From: Natrialba aegyptia DSM 13077
GTDB taxonomy: Archaea > Halobacteriota > Halobacteria > Halobacteriales > Natrialbaceae
Length of the DNA stretch: 64,000 nt
NCBI RefSeq assembly: GCF_000337535.1
Contig: NZ_AOIP01000014.1
Coordinates: forward strand, 186,001 to 250,000
Direction of reading: 5' to 3'
The stretch's first letter is position 1, and every line of letters begins with the position of its first letter. Positions 24,244-33,143 of this stretch are shown piece by piece. The translations under genes and the position numbers were made by a program. The notes under the pieces are model-generated. The model ran no database searches. It saw nothing but the letters and a program-made list of their open reading frames with translations, and was not told the DNA's origin.

Positions 24244-24855
24244 TCAGGGCTCGTCGGGGACGCGTCTGCCGCGATAGATGCGGGCGATCTCGCGGTCGAC
24301 GGCGGAGAGTTCGATGATATCCTCCTCGGTTAGCGCTTCGGCGTCCCACTCGTCGAGGTAGGCGACGGCGTCTTCGCGGGCGGCGAACGGGCGAGGGTTG
24401 AGTCCCATCGGCTCGTTGTCCACGCCGTCCTCGTCGGTGACGAGCACGAAGTGGGCGTCGGTGGCGTCGATCAACTCGGTCGTTCCGAAGTTGGTCGTCC
24501 AGGCGTCGCTGACCGGCGATTCGACGGGCGGAGCGGCGTAGTAGGCGAACAGGCAACCCGGCGTATCGAAGACTGCGCCCTCGCCGTTCTCGTGTGCGAG
24601 TTGGCTCTGCCACCGCGCGTAACTCGTCGGTTTCATGTTACATACGGCACAGTGCTGGTCGTCGGTGAACGGAATCGACTCCCCGCCCGGATGGTCGATC
24701 ACCCTGTCTGCAAACGGATGCTCGTCATCGTCTTCCCCCTCCGCCCCGTTGTCACCGAATTCGCCGAGACAGCCGGCGACGCTGGTGGTAATGCCGATCC
24801 CCAGCGCACCGAGAAATCGGCGTCTCGAGGGGTCTATTGCCGAAGGCCCAGTCAT
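24244..24855 (-). CDS. nosL: NosL family copper-binding lipoprotein
   Basis: A 203-aa Tat-exported lipoprotein: SRRRFLGALGIGITTSVAGC ends in a lipobox with C29. The mature part has the NosL copper site CAVCNM (C69, C72, M74), and GCLFAYYA follows. NosL proteins deliver copper, classically to nitrous-oxide reductase. No nos genes are in the window, but the cupredoxin and quinoprotein genes lie within 4 kb, so copper delivery to that protein is a possible alternative. The gene is monocistronic here. Confidence 0.88.
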   Translation of the reverse strand: MTGPSAIDPSRRRFLGALGIGITTSVAGCLGEFGDNGAEGEDDDEHPFADRVIDHPGGESIPFTDDQHCAVCNMKPTSYARWQSQLAHENGEGAVFDTPGCLFAYYAAPPVESPVSDAWTTNFGTTELIDATDAHFVLVTDEDGVDNEPMGLNPRPFAAREDAVAYLDEWDAEALTEEDIIELSAVDREIARIYRGRRVPDEP

Positions 24856-25027
24856 AGAAGCGTATATTCATCGCGCCCTCAAAACGGACGTGGTTCACCT
24901 TTCGAAACCACCCCTGCGGCGTAGCCGACCCCGTTCGAGTCGGGTGTGCCCACTGAGCGACGTGATGGTCGACAACCCAAGTGTTGACGCGCTGTCGACG
25001 GGATATCGCGACGAACGTTCATCGTAG
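24856..25027. other. intergenic sequence, no gene seen
   Basis: First part of a stretch of about 650 bp without an intact gene, between nosL and the Lrp gene. I see no RNA or repeat in this part. The region from 25028 holds a broken coding remnant. Confidence 0.5.
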
Positions 25028-25296
25028 CGACCGGTTCTCTGTGAGCCGTTGTTCGACTACTGGACCGAGGAGGTCATCGGCGACTTTCGAACCATTCGCG
25101 AGGACTTCGGCACGGAGAAAGACGACCCGACCGACTCGACAGCACCCATCCACCTGCTCCTGAACTCGTCGACGGCTCGACCGGACTCGCCACACCACCA
25201 CTCATTACCGGTGGCCTCGCCGTTTGCTCGCTCGTTGTCTCCCTACTCGGGATAAACACAGTGATCCTTCTGCGGGATCGGTTCGAACGCCGATAA
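25028..25296 (+). pseudogene. remnant of a membrane protein gene in two frames
   Basis: Frame one, open from 25028, reads PVLCEPLFDYWTEEVIGDFR, which looks like real protein. It then becomes Ser/His-rich nonsense. In the next frame LATPPLITGGLAVCSLVVSL is a clear transmembrane helix, followed by a positive tail and a stop at 25296 (GINTVILLRDRFERR). A frameshift between them, and stops upstream of 25028, leave only the gene's 3' part. The parent family is not recognised; the ending resembles that of membrane permeases. Confidence 0.4.
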
Positions 25297-25503
25297 CTGA
25301 GTCTCGGCCCGAGCAGTATCGCATACTGCTCACCACGATCGATCAATACGACGACCGTTCAGCAGGAAGACACCGGATAGACTCACCAGAAACGATTCCG
25401 CTCGTGTCCACCCCACGACGCCACCCGGCCACCCCCACCGCCGAACGCAGGCTGCGGTCCCGAGGCCGAGACACAGCGATGCAATCAGTGCAGTCCGATC
25501 GTC

Positions 25504-25932
25504 CTACTTGAGTCGCTCCTGCAGAAACGAGGGATGGGCCGCGGTAACGCCCTCGATCTCGAGCAGCGTCGACGAGATGAACTCGCCGAGCGCGTCGCCG
25601 TCTTCGGCGCGGACCTCGGCCATCAGCATGTGGTCGCCACTCGAACTGTACAGCGCCTCGATCTCGGAGAGGCTCTTGAGTTCTTTCGTCACCTCGACGT
25701 AGCGCTCGCTCGCAACGTCGAGTCCGACCAGTGCAATCGTCTTGCTCGAGAGCTTCTTCGGATCGATCTCGGCGGAGTAGCCGACGATCACGCCCTCGTC
25801 TTCGAGTTGGTTAATATACTTTCGAACCGTCGGCTTCGAGACGTCCGCCCGTTTGGCGATTTCGGCGTACGACGCCTGGGCGTCCTCCTCAAGGGCCTCG
25901 AGAATACGGTCTTCCGTCGCCTGCGTACTCAT
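25504..25932 (-). CDS. Lrp/AsnC family transcriptional regulator
   Basis: A 142-aa regulator from ATG 25932 (MSTQATEDRILEALEED). The N-terminal helix-turn-helix spans about residues 18-48 (YAEIAKRADVSKPTVRKYINQLEDEGVI). The C-terminal RAM/ligand domain covers the rest (ALVGLDV to TAAHPSFLQERLK). Such proteins sense amino acids as octamers. A GTG at 25941 would add three residues, but a TATA box about 25-34 bp before the ATG favours a nearly leaderless message from 25932. The target genes are not known. Confidence 0.92.
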   Translation of the reverse strand: MSTQATEDRILEALEEDAQASYAEIAKRADVSKPTVRKYINQLEDEGVIVGYSAEIDPKKLSSKTIALVGLDVASERYVEVTKELKSLSEIEALYSSSGDHMLMAEVRAEDGDALGEFISSTLLEIEGVTAAHPSFLQERLK

Positions 25933-25954
25933 AGTAGACACTTTTGCTCCGATG

Positions 25955-25976
25955 GGAAAATATCTTTTGTATACGA
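25955..25976 (-). promoter_or_regulatory. promoter of the Lrp gene
   Basis: On the minus strand GTATACAAAAGATATTTTCC contains a TATA-like AGATATTTT 25-34 bp before the ATG with an A-rich BRE-like stretch in front. The palindromic GTATAC just upstream could be part of an autoregulatory site. Confidence 0.45.
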
Positions 25977-26106
25977 AAACGTCGGATTGCCTAGCGGAAC
26001 GTCCCGGCTCGCGGCCCGATGCGGCGTTTCATCGGCGCAGACGCACTCGATCGATTTAGAGACAACTCATCGGTGAAATAATAGGGGAGGCCGATTAATT
26101 CCCGCT

Positions 26107-27447
26107 ATGTCCCCTCGTGACGACGATCGTGCGCACGTCAGCCCACGACTCGTACTCGCGCTCGGATTCATCCCTCTCTTGCTCCTTACAGCGGGCTGTA
26201 CCAGCCCCTTTGCCGACGACCTCTCCGCCGACACCATCGAAACTGAACTCGACGAGGCGACGCCGCCCGACGAGTTCAGTGCGACGGTCGAGGTTCGCGA
26301 GGTGATCGACGGTGAGACGAGTACGGAGACGGAGACCGTCTGGTTGCGCGCGGACGGAGCGAGTCGCGTCGAAACGGACCCGGAGGCGGGGTCGGCGGCA
26401 AATGAGACTGGTGTCCTTGTCGTTACCGACGGTGACACGCGCTGGCATTACGACCGCGAGACCGAGACGGTGACGCAACTGGAACGAGATCCCAATGCGT
26501 CGTCCTGGCTCAAGGGTCTCTACGCCCAGCAAGATCGCTACATCGAGGCCTACGATATCGCCGACGTGACGGAAGCCAGCGTCGACGGCCGCGACAGCTA
26601 TCGTGTCACGTTTGAACCGCCGGCAAACGAGACGGTCGAACAATCGCTCGACATCCTCGTCGGGCAGACGGAGTACGCCGTTCCGCTGTCGACCAGTGAA
26701 CAGCCGACAGAACGCGGTGTCGACCGCGTCGAGGTCTGGTTCGACCAGGAGACGATGTTTCCCCTGAAACACCTCGTCGAGGGCGAAGAGGGTGAACTCG
26801 TCCTCGAGACGACGTATCGCAATGTCTCCGTCGATCCAGAGCCCCCGCTCGACGACGACTTGTTCGAATTCGACCCGCCGGCGAATGCGAGTTCTGACAC
26901 CGATACCGACGCCGAAAACCCGGATTCCGATTCGGGGCCGTCCGTTGAGACCATCCCCGACAACACAACAGAAGACAGTTCGAACGGTGACGGGGGAGAA
27001 GAAACCCCGAACGACAGCGACGACAATACCGACGGCGCAGCAATCGCTCTCCCGTCGATCGATCACTACGACTCCATCGCGGCTGCCGACGAAACGGTCT
27101 CGTTCCCCGTCGTTGAACCACCGTCGGACTCTCTTCCAGCAGCAGTCGACCGCGAGCGCATCAGCAGATACGAGTTCCCGGACGAGGACCGCCGGCAGGT
27201 GACACTGCTATACGCCGACGACGATACCGGCGGCACGATCTCGGTAACGACCAGCGACGGGCCTCGGACGTTCGCAATGGACGGCTCCGAACTCCCGATC
27301 GGCGATGTGACGGGATCGATCGCCCACACCGACGAGGGAACCGAACTCCAGTGGGCCTGCGGCGAGCACTACCGCTCCGTGTTCGTCAGCCACGAGTTCG
27401 AGAACGGGACGGCGATCGAACTCGCGCGGGCGATCGGCTGTCAGTAG
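26107..27447 (+). CDS. lipoprotein with LolA/outer-membrane-lipoprotein-sorting-like domain
   Basis: A 446-aa secreted lipoprotein with lipobox LLLTAGC at C31. The mature N-terminal half (about residues 40-260) has the beta pattern of LolA/LppX-like proteins: VWLRADGASRVE, VVTDGDTRWHYDRETETVTQLE, VEVWFDQETMFPLKH and LFEFDPP. A disordered Asp/Ser/Asn/Thr linker (about 262-312) leads to a second beta domain. Haloarchaea have many such proteins; lipid or metabolite binding at the cell surface is inferred. The protein at 36504-37745 is a clear architectural relative. Confidence 0.82.
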   Translation: MSPRDDDRAHVSPRLVLALGFIPLLLLTAGCTSPFADDLSADTIETELDEATPPDEFSATVEVREVIDGETSTETETVWLRADGASRVETDPEAGSAANETGVLVVTDGDTRWHYDRETETVTQLERDPNASSWLKGLYAQQDRYIEAYDIADVTEASVDGRDSYRVTFEPPANETVEQSLDILVGQTEYAVPLSTSEQPTERGVDRVEVWFDQETMFPLKHLVEGEEGELVLETTYRNVSVDPEPPLDDDLFEFDPPANASSDTDTDAENPDSDSGPSVETIPDNTTEDSSNGDGGEETPNDSDDNTDGAAIALPSIDHYDSIAAADETVSFPVVEPPSDSLPAAVDRERISRYEFPDEDRRQVTLLYADDDTGGTISVTTSDGPRTFAMDGSELPIGDVTGSIAHTDEGTELQWACGEHYRSVFVSHEFENGTAIELARAIGCQ

Positions 27448-27504
27448 GAGGACAGCGATTGCCGGCGCTTTTGTCTGGCATCTGGTGGCTGGTATCGAAG
27501 TGAA

Positions 27505-27532
27505 CTCGGCTCTCGGCTCTCGGCTCTCGGCT
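27505..27532. repeat. 7-bp tandem repeat, four copies
   Basis: CTCGGCT is repeated four times without change in the 156-bp space between the lipoprotein gene and the convergent porB. No function is visible. Confidence 0.9.
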
Positions 27533-27603
27533 GGACGAGCCCGCAACTGAGCAGCTGTGAGTCGCGCGCAAAAATCGGAATGCGTCGAATCGCGATCCTC
27601 GCG

Positions 27604-28539
27604 TTACGTGTGACGCTCGAGGAGGTCGTAGCTGCGCTCCCACTCGGCGTCGTCGTCGAAGTAGCGCTCCGCGAGGGGCTGGTCGGGCATCTCGCCGACC
27701 GCCTTCTTCTCCTGGGAGTACGACGGTCGGTCCTCGTCGACGTAGTACCGGCCCGTCAGAACCGTCCCCTCGTTGAGGACGTTCTCCGTTTCGCGCATCA
27801 TCTCGGCGGCTTCCGCCCGGTCAGTGGTGTCGAACTCGTAGTCCTCGGACTCCTGGACGTCGATGTAGGGGACGTACTGGCGCGCGTCCTTGTTCCAGGT
27901 CGGACACTGCGTGAGGAAGTCGATGTGGGCGAACCCGTCGTGCTCGATGGCTTCCTTGATGATCTCTTTGGCCTGGTTCGGGTTGACCGCGGCGGTGCGG
28001 GCGACATAGCTCGCACCGGCGTTCAGCGACATCGACAGCGGGCGAAGCGGCGTCTTCGCGCTGCCGGACGGCTGGGTCTTTGACTTGTGGCCCTTGGGGC
28101 TGGTCGGGGAGGTCTGGCCCTTCGTCAGCCCGAAGATCTCGTTGTTGAACACGATGTAGGTCATATCGTGGTTCTCTCGGGCCGAGTGGATGAAGTGGTT
28201 GCCGCCGATCCCGTAGCCGTCGCCGTCGCCGCCGGCGGCGATGACTTCGAGTTCGGGATTGGCGAGTTTGGCGGCCCGGGCGACGGGCAGCGCACGGCCG
28301 TGGATCGTGTGGAAACCGTACGTGTCGAGGTAGCTGTTCAGTTTGCCGGAACAGCCGATCCCGGTGACGGTTAGCACTTCCTCGGGCGTCTTGCCGGCTT
28401 CCGGGAGGGCCTGCTTCAGCGCTTTGAGGACGCCGAAGTCGCCACAGCCCGGACACCAGGTCGGCTGCGGTTCGATACCGGGCGTGTACTCGTCCCGGTC
28501 GATCTCTCGTTCGTCTCCGATTGCGTTGAAAGCACTCAT
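27604..28539 (-). CDS. porB: 2-oxoacid:ferredoxin oxidoreductase beta subunit (PorB-type)
   Basis: TPP-binding beta subunit, 311 aa, of a coenzyme A-acylating 2-oxoacid:ferredoxin oxidoreductase. WCPGCGDFGVLKALKQALPE opens the protein. GDGDGYGIGGNHFIHSAREN is the thiamine-diphosphate motif, and FNNEIFGLTKGQTSPTS follows. The size, and the 634-aa fused alpha partner, match the haloarchaeal pyruvate enzyme better than the shorter 2-oxoglutarate enzyme, as I recall them; substrate choice is therefore moderately sure. It starts three bases after the porA stop, as the second gene of the operon. Confidence 0.9.
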   Translation of the reverse strand: MSAFNAIGDEREIDRDEYTPGIEPQPTWCPGCGDFGVLKALKQALPEAGKTPEEVLTVTGIGCSGKLNSYLDTYGFHTIHGRALPVARAAKLANPELEVIAAGGDGDGYGIGGNHFIHSARENHDMTYIVFNNEIFGLTKGQTSPTSPKGHKSKTQPSGSAKTPLRPLSMSLNAGASYVARTAAVNPNQAKEIIKEAIEHDGFAHIDFLTQCPTWNKDARQYVPYIDVQESEDYEFDTTDRAEAAEMMRETENVLNEGTVLTGRYYVDEDRPSYSQEKKAVGEMPDQPLAERYFDDDAEWERSYDLLERHT

Positions 28540-28542
28540 TGG

Positions 28543-30447
28543 TTAGTCACCTGCAGCGGGTTCGATTCGTACCTGTGCAGTCGGTTCGCGGTCCTCGTCG
28601 GCGAGGTTGACCTCGTATCCCTCGACGATCTCCGCTGGTTCGAACGGATTGCCGTTGTACTTGAGCAGGCTCGTGAGTTTCTCGCCGAAGCGGCCGAGTT
28701 CCTTCTGGAGCAGGCCGCGGAACTGGGCGGTGGCGTTCATCTCGACGACCATCGCCTCGTCGACGCTCTCGACGAACTCGGTCACTTCCCGCTCCGGGAA
28801 CGGCACCATGTCGGAGACGCTGAGCCCTTTGACGGAGTGGCCGTTCTCGTTCAGCCGCTCGATGGCTTCCTCGACGGCTCCCTGGCTCGAGCCCCACGTG
28901 ATGATGCCGTACTCGGCGTCGTCCTCACCGAAGTAGGTCTGGGTGGACTCGCGTTCCTCGTCGAGTTCCTCGCGAATGGACTCGAGTTTCTCGAGGCGGC
29001 GGTCCATCTGGTGGACGCGGTTGTCGGGGTCCTCGCTGATGTGTCCGACCGGGTTGTGCTCGTTCCCGGTCGCGAGGTAACGCCCGTCCTTCTGTCCGGG
29101 CAGCGAGCGCGGCGCGACGCCGTTCTCGGCGTCCTCGTGGTTGAACCGCTTGAACTTCCCGGAGTTGTCGTGTGCGGCCTCCCGGAGTTCTTCCTCGGTC
29201 AGCGTCGAGCCCAGATCCGGCGACGGTTCGCGGTCGAAGAACTCGACGTCGACGTTGGTGTTCTCGCCGGAGAGCTTCTGGTCGTAGATGATGATCGTCG
29301 GGATCTGGTAGTCCCAGGCGATGTCGAAGGCCAGTCGCGTCTGCTCGTAGGCCTCCTCGATGCTCCCTGGTGCGAAGACGACGCGCTGTGAGTCGCCCTG
29401 ACTGGTGTAGAGGACGTGCTCTAAGTCGCCCTGTTCGGGCTTGGTCGGCATCCCGGTCGACGGACCGGCGCGCATGGCCTCGATCAGGACGAGCGGCGTC
29501 TCGGTCATCTCGGCGAGACCGAGCGGTTCGCTCATCAGCGCGAAGCCGCCGCCGGAGGAGCCGGACATGGCCTTCACGCCGGCGTGGCTCGCGCCGACCG
29601 CGAGGGCCGCGGCGGCGATTTCGTCTTCGACCTGCTCGGAGATCCCGCCCATGTCGGGGAAGTTCTGACTGAGGATGGTGAACACGTCCGTCCACGGCGT
29701 CATCGGATAACCGCTGATGAACCGACAGCCGGCGTCGATGGCACCGTAGGCGATCGCGTTCGAACCCGAGAGCAGCGCCTGCTCGGCGTCGTGTTCGCCC
29801 GTGGGCGCTCGGAGGTCGTGGTCGAACTCGTACTCCTCGTTGACGCTGTCGTAGGCCTCGTGGAGGATCTCGATGTTCGCTTCGAGCACGTCGCCGCCCA
29901 TGGCGTCTTCCATGAGGTCCTCGATGTGCTCGAGTTCCATGTCGAGCAGTGCGGCGGTCGCGCCGACGCCCGCGGTGTTGCGCATGACCTCGCGGCCGTG
30001 TTCCTTGGCGAGTCCGCGCAGGTCGAGCGGGTAGACGTGCCAGTCGTTCTCTTCGGCGCGCGCTTCGAGGTCGAGGGCCTCGATGTCGTCCTCGCCGATG
30101 AGCCCCTCGTCGTAGATGATGACCCCGCCTTCGCGGAGGTCATCCAGGTTCTCCGAGAGCGGCTTGATCTCCTCGTTGCCGTAGTAGGCTTCTTCCTGCG
30201 GGTTACGGGCGAACGAGTCCCCCAGTGCGAGCAGGAAGTTGTAGCCGTCCCCGCGTGACTGTACCTCGTGTGCTGCGGCCCGGATCTCGACGTAGGTGTG
30301 GCCGCCACGGATTCGCGATGGGTAGTGGCGGTGTGTGAATACGTTGAGCCCCGAACGCATCAGCGCTTTCGCGAAGTTCTGGCTCGTCGAGTCGATCCCG
30401 TCGCCGGAACCTCCCGCGATTCGCCAGATAAGTTCGTCGTCGCTCAT
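28543..30447 (-). CDS. porA: 2-oxoacid:ferredoxin oxidoreductase gamma-alpha fusion (PorA-type)
   Basis: A 634-aa large subunit that fuses the gamma domain (residues 1 to about 190, starting DELIWRIAGGSGDGIDSTSQNF) to the alpha/pyrimidine-binding domain (SGSNAIAYGAIDAGCRFISGYPMTP in the middle) and a C-terminal domain. With PorB it converts pyruvate and CoA to acetyl-CoA, reducing ferredoxin, the haloarchaeal replacement for pyruvate dehydrogenase. The start is ATG 30447 (MSDDELIW); the extension to 30495 is unlikely. The symbol assumes the pyruvate rather than the 2-oxoglutarate enzyme. Confidence 0.9.
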   Translation of the reverse strand: MSDDELIWRIAGGSGDGIDSTSQNFAKALMRSGLNVFTHRHYPSRIRGGHTYVEIRAAAHEVQSRGDGYNFLLALGDSFARNPQEEAYYGNEEIKPLSENLDDLREGGVIIYDEGLIGEDDIEALDLEARAEENDWHVYPLDLRGLAKEHGREVMRNTAGVGATAALLDMELEHIEDLMEDAMGGDVLEANIEILHEAYDSVNEEYEFDHDLRAPTGEHDAEQALLSGSNAIAYGAIDAGCRFISGYPMTPWTDVFTILSQNFPDMGGISEQVEDEIAAAALAVGASHAGVKAMSGSSGGGFALMSEPLGLAEMTETPLVLIEAMRAGPSTGMPTKPEQGDLEHVLYTSQGDSQRVVFAPGSIEEAYEQTRLAFDIAWDYQIPTIIIYDQKLSGENTNVDVEFFDREPSPDLGSTLTEEELREAAHDNSGKFKRFNHEDAENGVAPRSLPGQKDGRYLATGNEHNPVGHISEDPDNRVHQMDRRLEKLESIREELDEERESTQTYFGEDDAEYGIITWGSSQGAVEEAIERLNENGHSVKGLSVSDMVPFPEREVTEFVESVDEAMVVEMNATAQFRGLLQKELGRFGEKLTSLLKYNGNPFEPAEIVEGYEVNLADEDREPTAQVRIEPAAGD

Positions 30448-30830
30448 AGCTAAATCAGTGGCCGGTGGGCCAACCGTAGCGGAGATTTGCCCCACTTACC
30501 CTAAAGCCTTTGCTATAGATTAACAAGGATCTATCGTTAAGAATGTGTGCTCGCCGGCCGATCTCTTACTAACAATAATTACTGTAGTGGCAAAAACGTA
30601 CAGAAATGTCCATCTTTTCGACTACACTGACCACCCAAGCGTGTGTGAAAAACGATAGTCACTCGTACTGAAACGAACACGTTTGGGTCTATCTACTCGG
30701 GTGTTTTTTGCGTCTCAAGTAACGGATATCGAGTTCCTTTGTCGGCGTTTTCACTCCGGTCATGCTGACTCATCTCGACCGACCTATTCTCATTCAGATA
30801 GTTCGACGCGAGCATCAACCTCCCATTTCA
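30448..30830. other. long intergenic leader region of porAB
   Basis: About 380 bp without a credible gene, AT-richer than its surroundings. It must hold the porAB promoter; TTAATCTATAG on the minus strand near 30517-30527 is a possible TATA region. The short plus-strand frames here lack haloarchaeal codon character. Confidence 0.5.
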
Positions 30831-31610
30831 TCACTCTCGAAGGGCGACCGGTTCGACGAGTTCGAGTTCAGACTCCGCGAGGAACTCCTCGAGAAACGCG
30901 GCCCGATCACCGATCTCGGCCGGGCGGTGCGAATCCGTTCCGACCGTGATCGGAACGTCGAACTCACGCAGCGTTCGGCTGAACTCGGGTTCGGGATGAA
31001 CGATTTCCGCGTCGGTCAGCGCGCGGCCGGCGTTCAGTTCCGGGACGGTTCGCGAGTTCGCAAACGCCCGTGCGACCCGCCGGTAGTGGTCCGTCGTCGC
31101 GCGGCCGCGCAATGGCGGCGTGCGTTCGACCAGGTCGACGTGGGCGGCGATGTCGAACAGTTCCGACTCGATCAGCGAAACGAGCGTCTCGAAGTACTCG
31201 TCGACGACGGCGTTCAGTTCCTCGGCGGACAGTTCGTCGAACAGCGATGGCACCTGGACGTTCTTGCCGGCGACGGCGTGGACGCTTCCGAGGCTGTAAT
31301 CGAAGTCGGCCTCGGCGAGAAACGCCTCGATTGCGGCCTCGTCGCGCGGATCGTAGTCCATCTCGACCGCATCGTAGACCGGGATCGATGTCGTTTCGCG
31401 AACGCGTTCGATCGCCTGCCGTCGACGCTCGTAGGTCAGATCGAGGTTGAACCCGTGGAGGTTTCGCATCGCCGCCGCGGATTCCCGCTCGGCGACGTTG
31501 CAGTGGTCGGCGATGCCGATGCCCTCGAGCGGAGTTTCGTCGGCGGCGCGGACCATTCGCCTGAGAAAGCTTCCGTCCGAGTAATTCGAGTGGACGTGAA
31601 GGTCCTTCAT
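30831..31610 (-). CDS. PHP domain phosphoesterase (histidinol-phosphatase-like)
   Basis: A 259-aa PHP-fold metal hydrolase. The N-terminal LHVHSNYSDGSF supplies the first His pair (H5, H7). IGIADHCNVAE, EMDYDP, SVHAV, AAHVDLVE and TVGTDSHRP supply the remaining metal ligands in the expected order. The length and motif spacing are those of HisJ-type phosphatases, but many paralogues act on other phosphates, so histidine biosynthesis is only one option. It is transcribed alone; a 15-bp palindrome lies 110 bp before its start. Confidence 0.88.
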   Translation of the reverse strand: MKDLHVHSNYSDGSFLRRMVRAADETPLEGIGIADHCNVAERESAAAMRNLHGFNLDLTYERRRQAIERVRETTSIPVYDAVEMDYDPRDEAAIEAFLAEADFDYSLGSVHAVAGKNVQVPSLFDELSAEELNAVVDEYFETLVSLIESELFDIAAHVDLVERTPPLRGRATTDHYRRVARAFANSRTVPELNAGRALTDAEIVHPEPEFSRTLREFDVPITVGTDSHRPAEIGDRAAFLEEFLAESELELVEPVALRE

Positions 31611-31719
31611 ACGTGGTCCACGCAGGACGACGAGTTAGGTGTTGTGCCCGGGTATCAACGAACGGTTTACACGCCAAACCAGTTACTACCCGATAAGCGG
31701 TAAGTACAGGTGGGCGACG

Positions 31720-31734
31720 TATCGTAATACGATA
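31720..31734. promoter_or_regulatory. 15-bp palindrome upstream of the PHP gene
   Basis: TATCGTA-A-TACGATA, two perfect seven-base arms around a single A. It lies in the 228-bp gap between the PHP gene start and the end of the M48 gene. A dimeric regulator could bind here. No second copy was noticed in the window. Confidence 0.45.
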
Positions 31735-31838
31735 TGACTTATACGTCAACTGGCAAAAGCAGCGTGCAACAGTCAGAGGACACACGACAGTTCCGTTTGT
31801 TTCACCAGAGCTACTTCGGACCGGCATCCCGACTCCGG

Positions 31839-32780
31839 TCAGGCAGCCACCGACCGAAGCTGCTCGAGGCGCACCTCAAGCGGGGGATGCATCGCACGAA
31901 AACCACCCGGATCACCGTCTTCGTCGAGTGTCGGCAGGACGTTGACTGCGCTTCGCGACCGAGTGTGACGGAGGTCCATCGCTGGTCGTCGCGAGCGACG
32001 CTCAGCGAGGCGCTCGAGAGCTGACGCGAGTGTGCCCGGATTGCCGGTTGCCTCGACTGCAGCTCGATCCGCAGCGAGTTCACGGCCGCGAGAGAACACC
32101 CCCAGACCGACGAGCGCGACGGCCATGAGCGTCCAGCCGAATGGATCGAATTGCCACTTCTCGTCCTCGTCGTTCTCGTAGACGAACTCGGCGGCGAACA
32201 GCGGGACGAGTAGCCACGAGGTCAACTGCAGATCGTCGTTCCCCACATGTGCGAACTCGTGGGCGAGCACGGCCTCGATTTCCGTCTTCGAGAGCGTTCT
32301 GACGAGTCCTCTTGAAACCACCACGAACGGCGTCCCCTGCCGTCGAATGGCGACGACGGGATCAGTCGGTCCGTACGTCGTGTACGCAAGTGGTTCATCC
32401 GACGGATGTAGTCGGACCTCGGGCGTAACGACACCAAACTGTATGCCAAGTCGCGTCGCCGTAGCCTCGAGCTTCCGGGCCGTTTCGGCGTCGACTGCGT
32501 CGGCGCTAACAGTTTCCTCGAGCAGATGCTGTCGCTCTCGCCTGATTGTGTGGCCGATGACGAGTGCAAAGCAGGGGAGGGAAAGGACGGAGCCGGCGGC
32601 GAGCGCCCACAGGAATCGCGTCTCAGTGAACTCTAGCAGCCCGAGTTGCATCGGGAGGACTATGAGGAACGCTGCAACGAAGACCGTGACCGTATATGCG
32701 CTCACGAGCAACGCCCCGACAGTGATAACGGCCGCGAGAATGGCACGGACGGCCAGACCGATTGGTCCTGTCAGTCGCAT
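31839..32780 (-). CDS. M48 family membrane metalloprotease
   Basis: A 313-aa HtpX-like protein. Two N-terminal transmembrane helices (about residues 10-48 and 58-80) are followed by the catalytic domain with HEFAHVGNDD (zinc ligands H174, H178) and E234 in RELAADRAA. The C-terminal RAMHPPLEVRLEQLR is the family ending. It is shorter than and different from the M48 protein at 3403-4614, so the genome has at least two. Role in membrane protein turnover is inferred. Confidence 0.9.
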   Translation of the reverse strand: MRLTGPIGLAVRAILAAVITVGALLVSAYTVTVFVAAFLIVLPMQLGLLEFTETRFLWALAAGSVLSLPCFALVIGHTIRRERQHLLEETVSADAVDAETARKLEATATRLGIQFGVVTPEVRLHPSDEPLAYTTYGPTDPVVAIRRQGTPFVVVSRGLVRTLSKTEIEAVLAHEFAHVGNDDLQLTSWLLVPLFAAEFVYENDEDEKWQFDPFGWTLMAVALVGLGVFSRGRELAADRAAVEATGNPGTLASALERLAERRSRRPAMDLRHTRSRSAVNVLPTLDEDGDPGGFRAMHPPLEVRLEQLRSVAA

Positions 32781-33143
32781 ATCAGGCCATCACCCGGCGA
32801 AGCAAAAAACAGTTCGACTCCTAATCATTCTCGTCGGTGGAAGTACTACTGCTCTCAGTCTGTGCCGCATATGCGCCCTGTCTTCATCACGACTTCTCGA
32901 AGAGATCCACTGATTGACAGGATTCTCGGCGGTCAATAAGCACACCTACTTATCGGACGATTCACTTCTAGTGTGGGCATGATTCCCACAGTGGGAAGAG
33001 TTCTATAATGCCGTCGATGTGTCCGGTATCCGATCCCGATCAGCGGCCGACGCGCGGGCATCTCGCCCGCTGCGCTTCGCTCGCTTCGCTCGTCGCCGTG
33101 TCGGACGGGACAGTTATGTTTCTCTTGGCCGAACGACCGACGG
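32781..33143. other. intergenic region with inverted repeats
   Basis: About 360 bp with no credible gene. It contains the GTGGG/CCCAC/GTGGG array at 32973-32997, and a GCGGGC/GCCCGC hairpin near 33055-33071. The frames running through it lack recognisable protein. Confidence 0.5.
32973..32997. promoter_or_regulatory. overlapping inverted repeats (alternative hairpins)
   Basis: GTGGG (32973-32977), CCCAC (32985-32989) and GTGGG (32991-32995) allow the middle arm to pair with either flank. The second pair is part of the 15-bp near-palindrome TTCCCAC-A-GTGGGAA (32983-32997). It lies about 150 bp before the SHOCT-domain gene. Confidence 0.4.

Noticed and set aside
30762-31703. Long plus-strand frame opposite the PHP gene
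   Set aside because: It is the shadow of the PHP gene, rich in Arg/Gly/Val without any family feature.
31734-32024. Plus-strand 96-codon frame near the palindrome
   Set aside because: It overlaps the M48 gene 3' end on the other strand and has no recognisable sequence; the M48 gene is certain.
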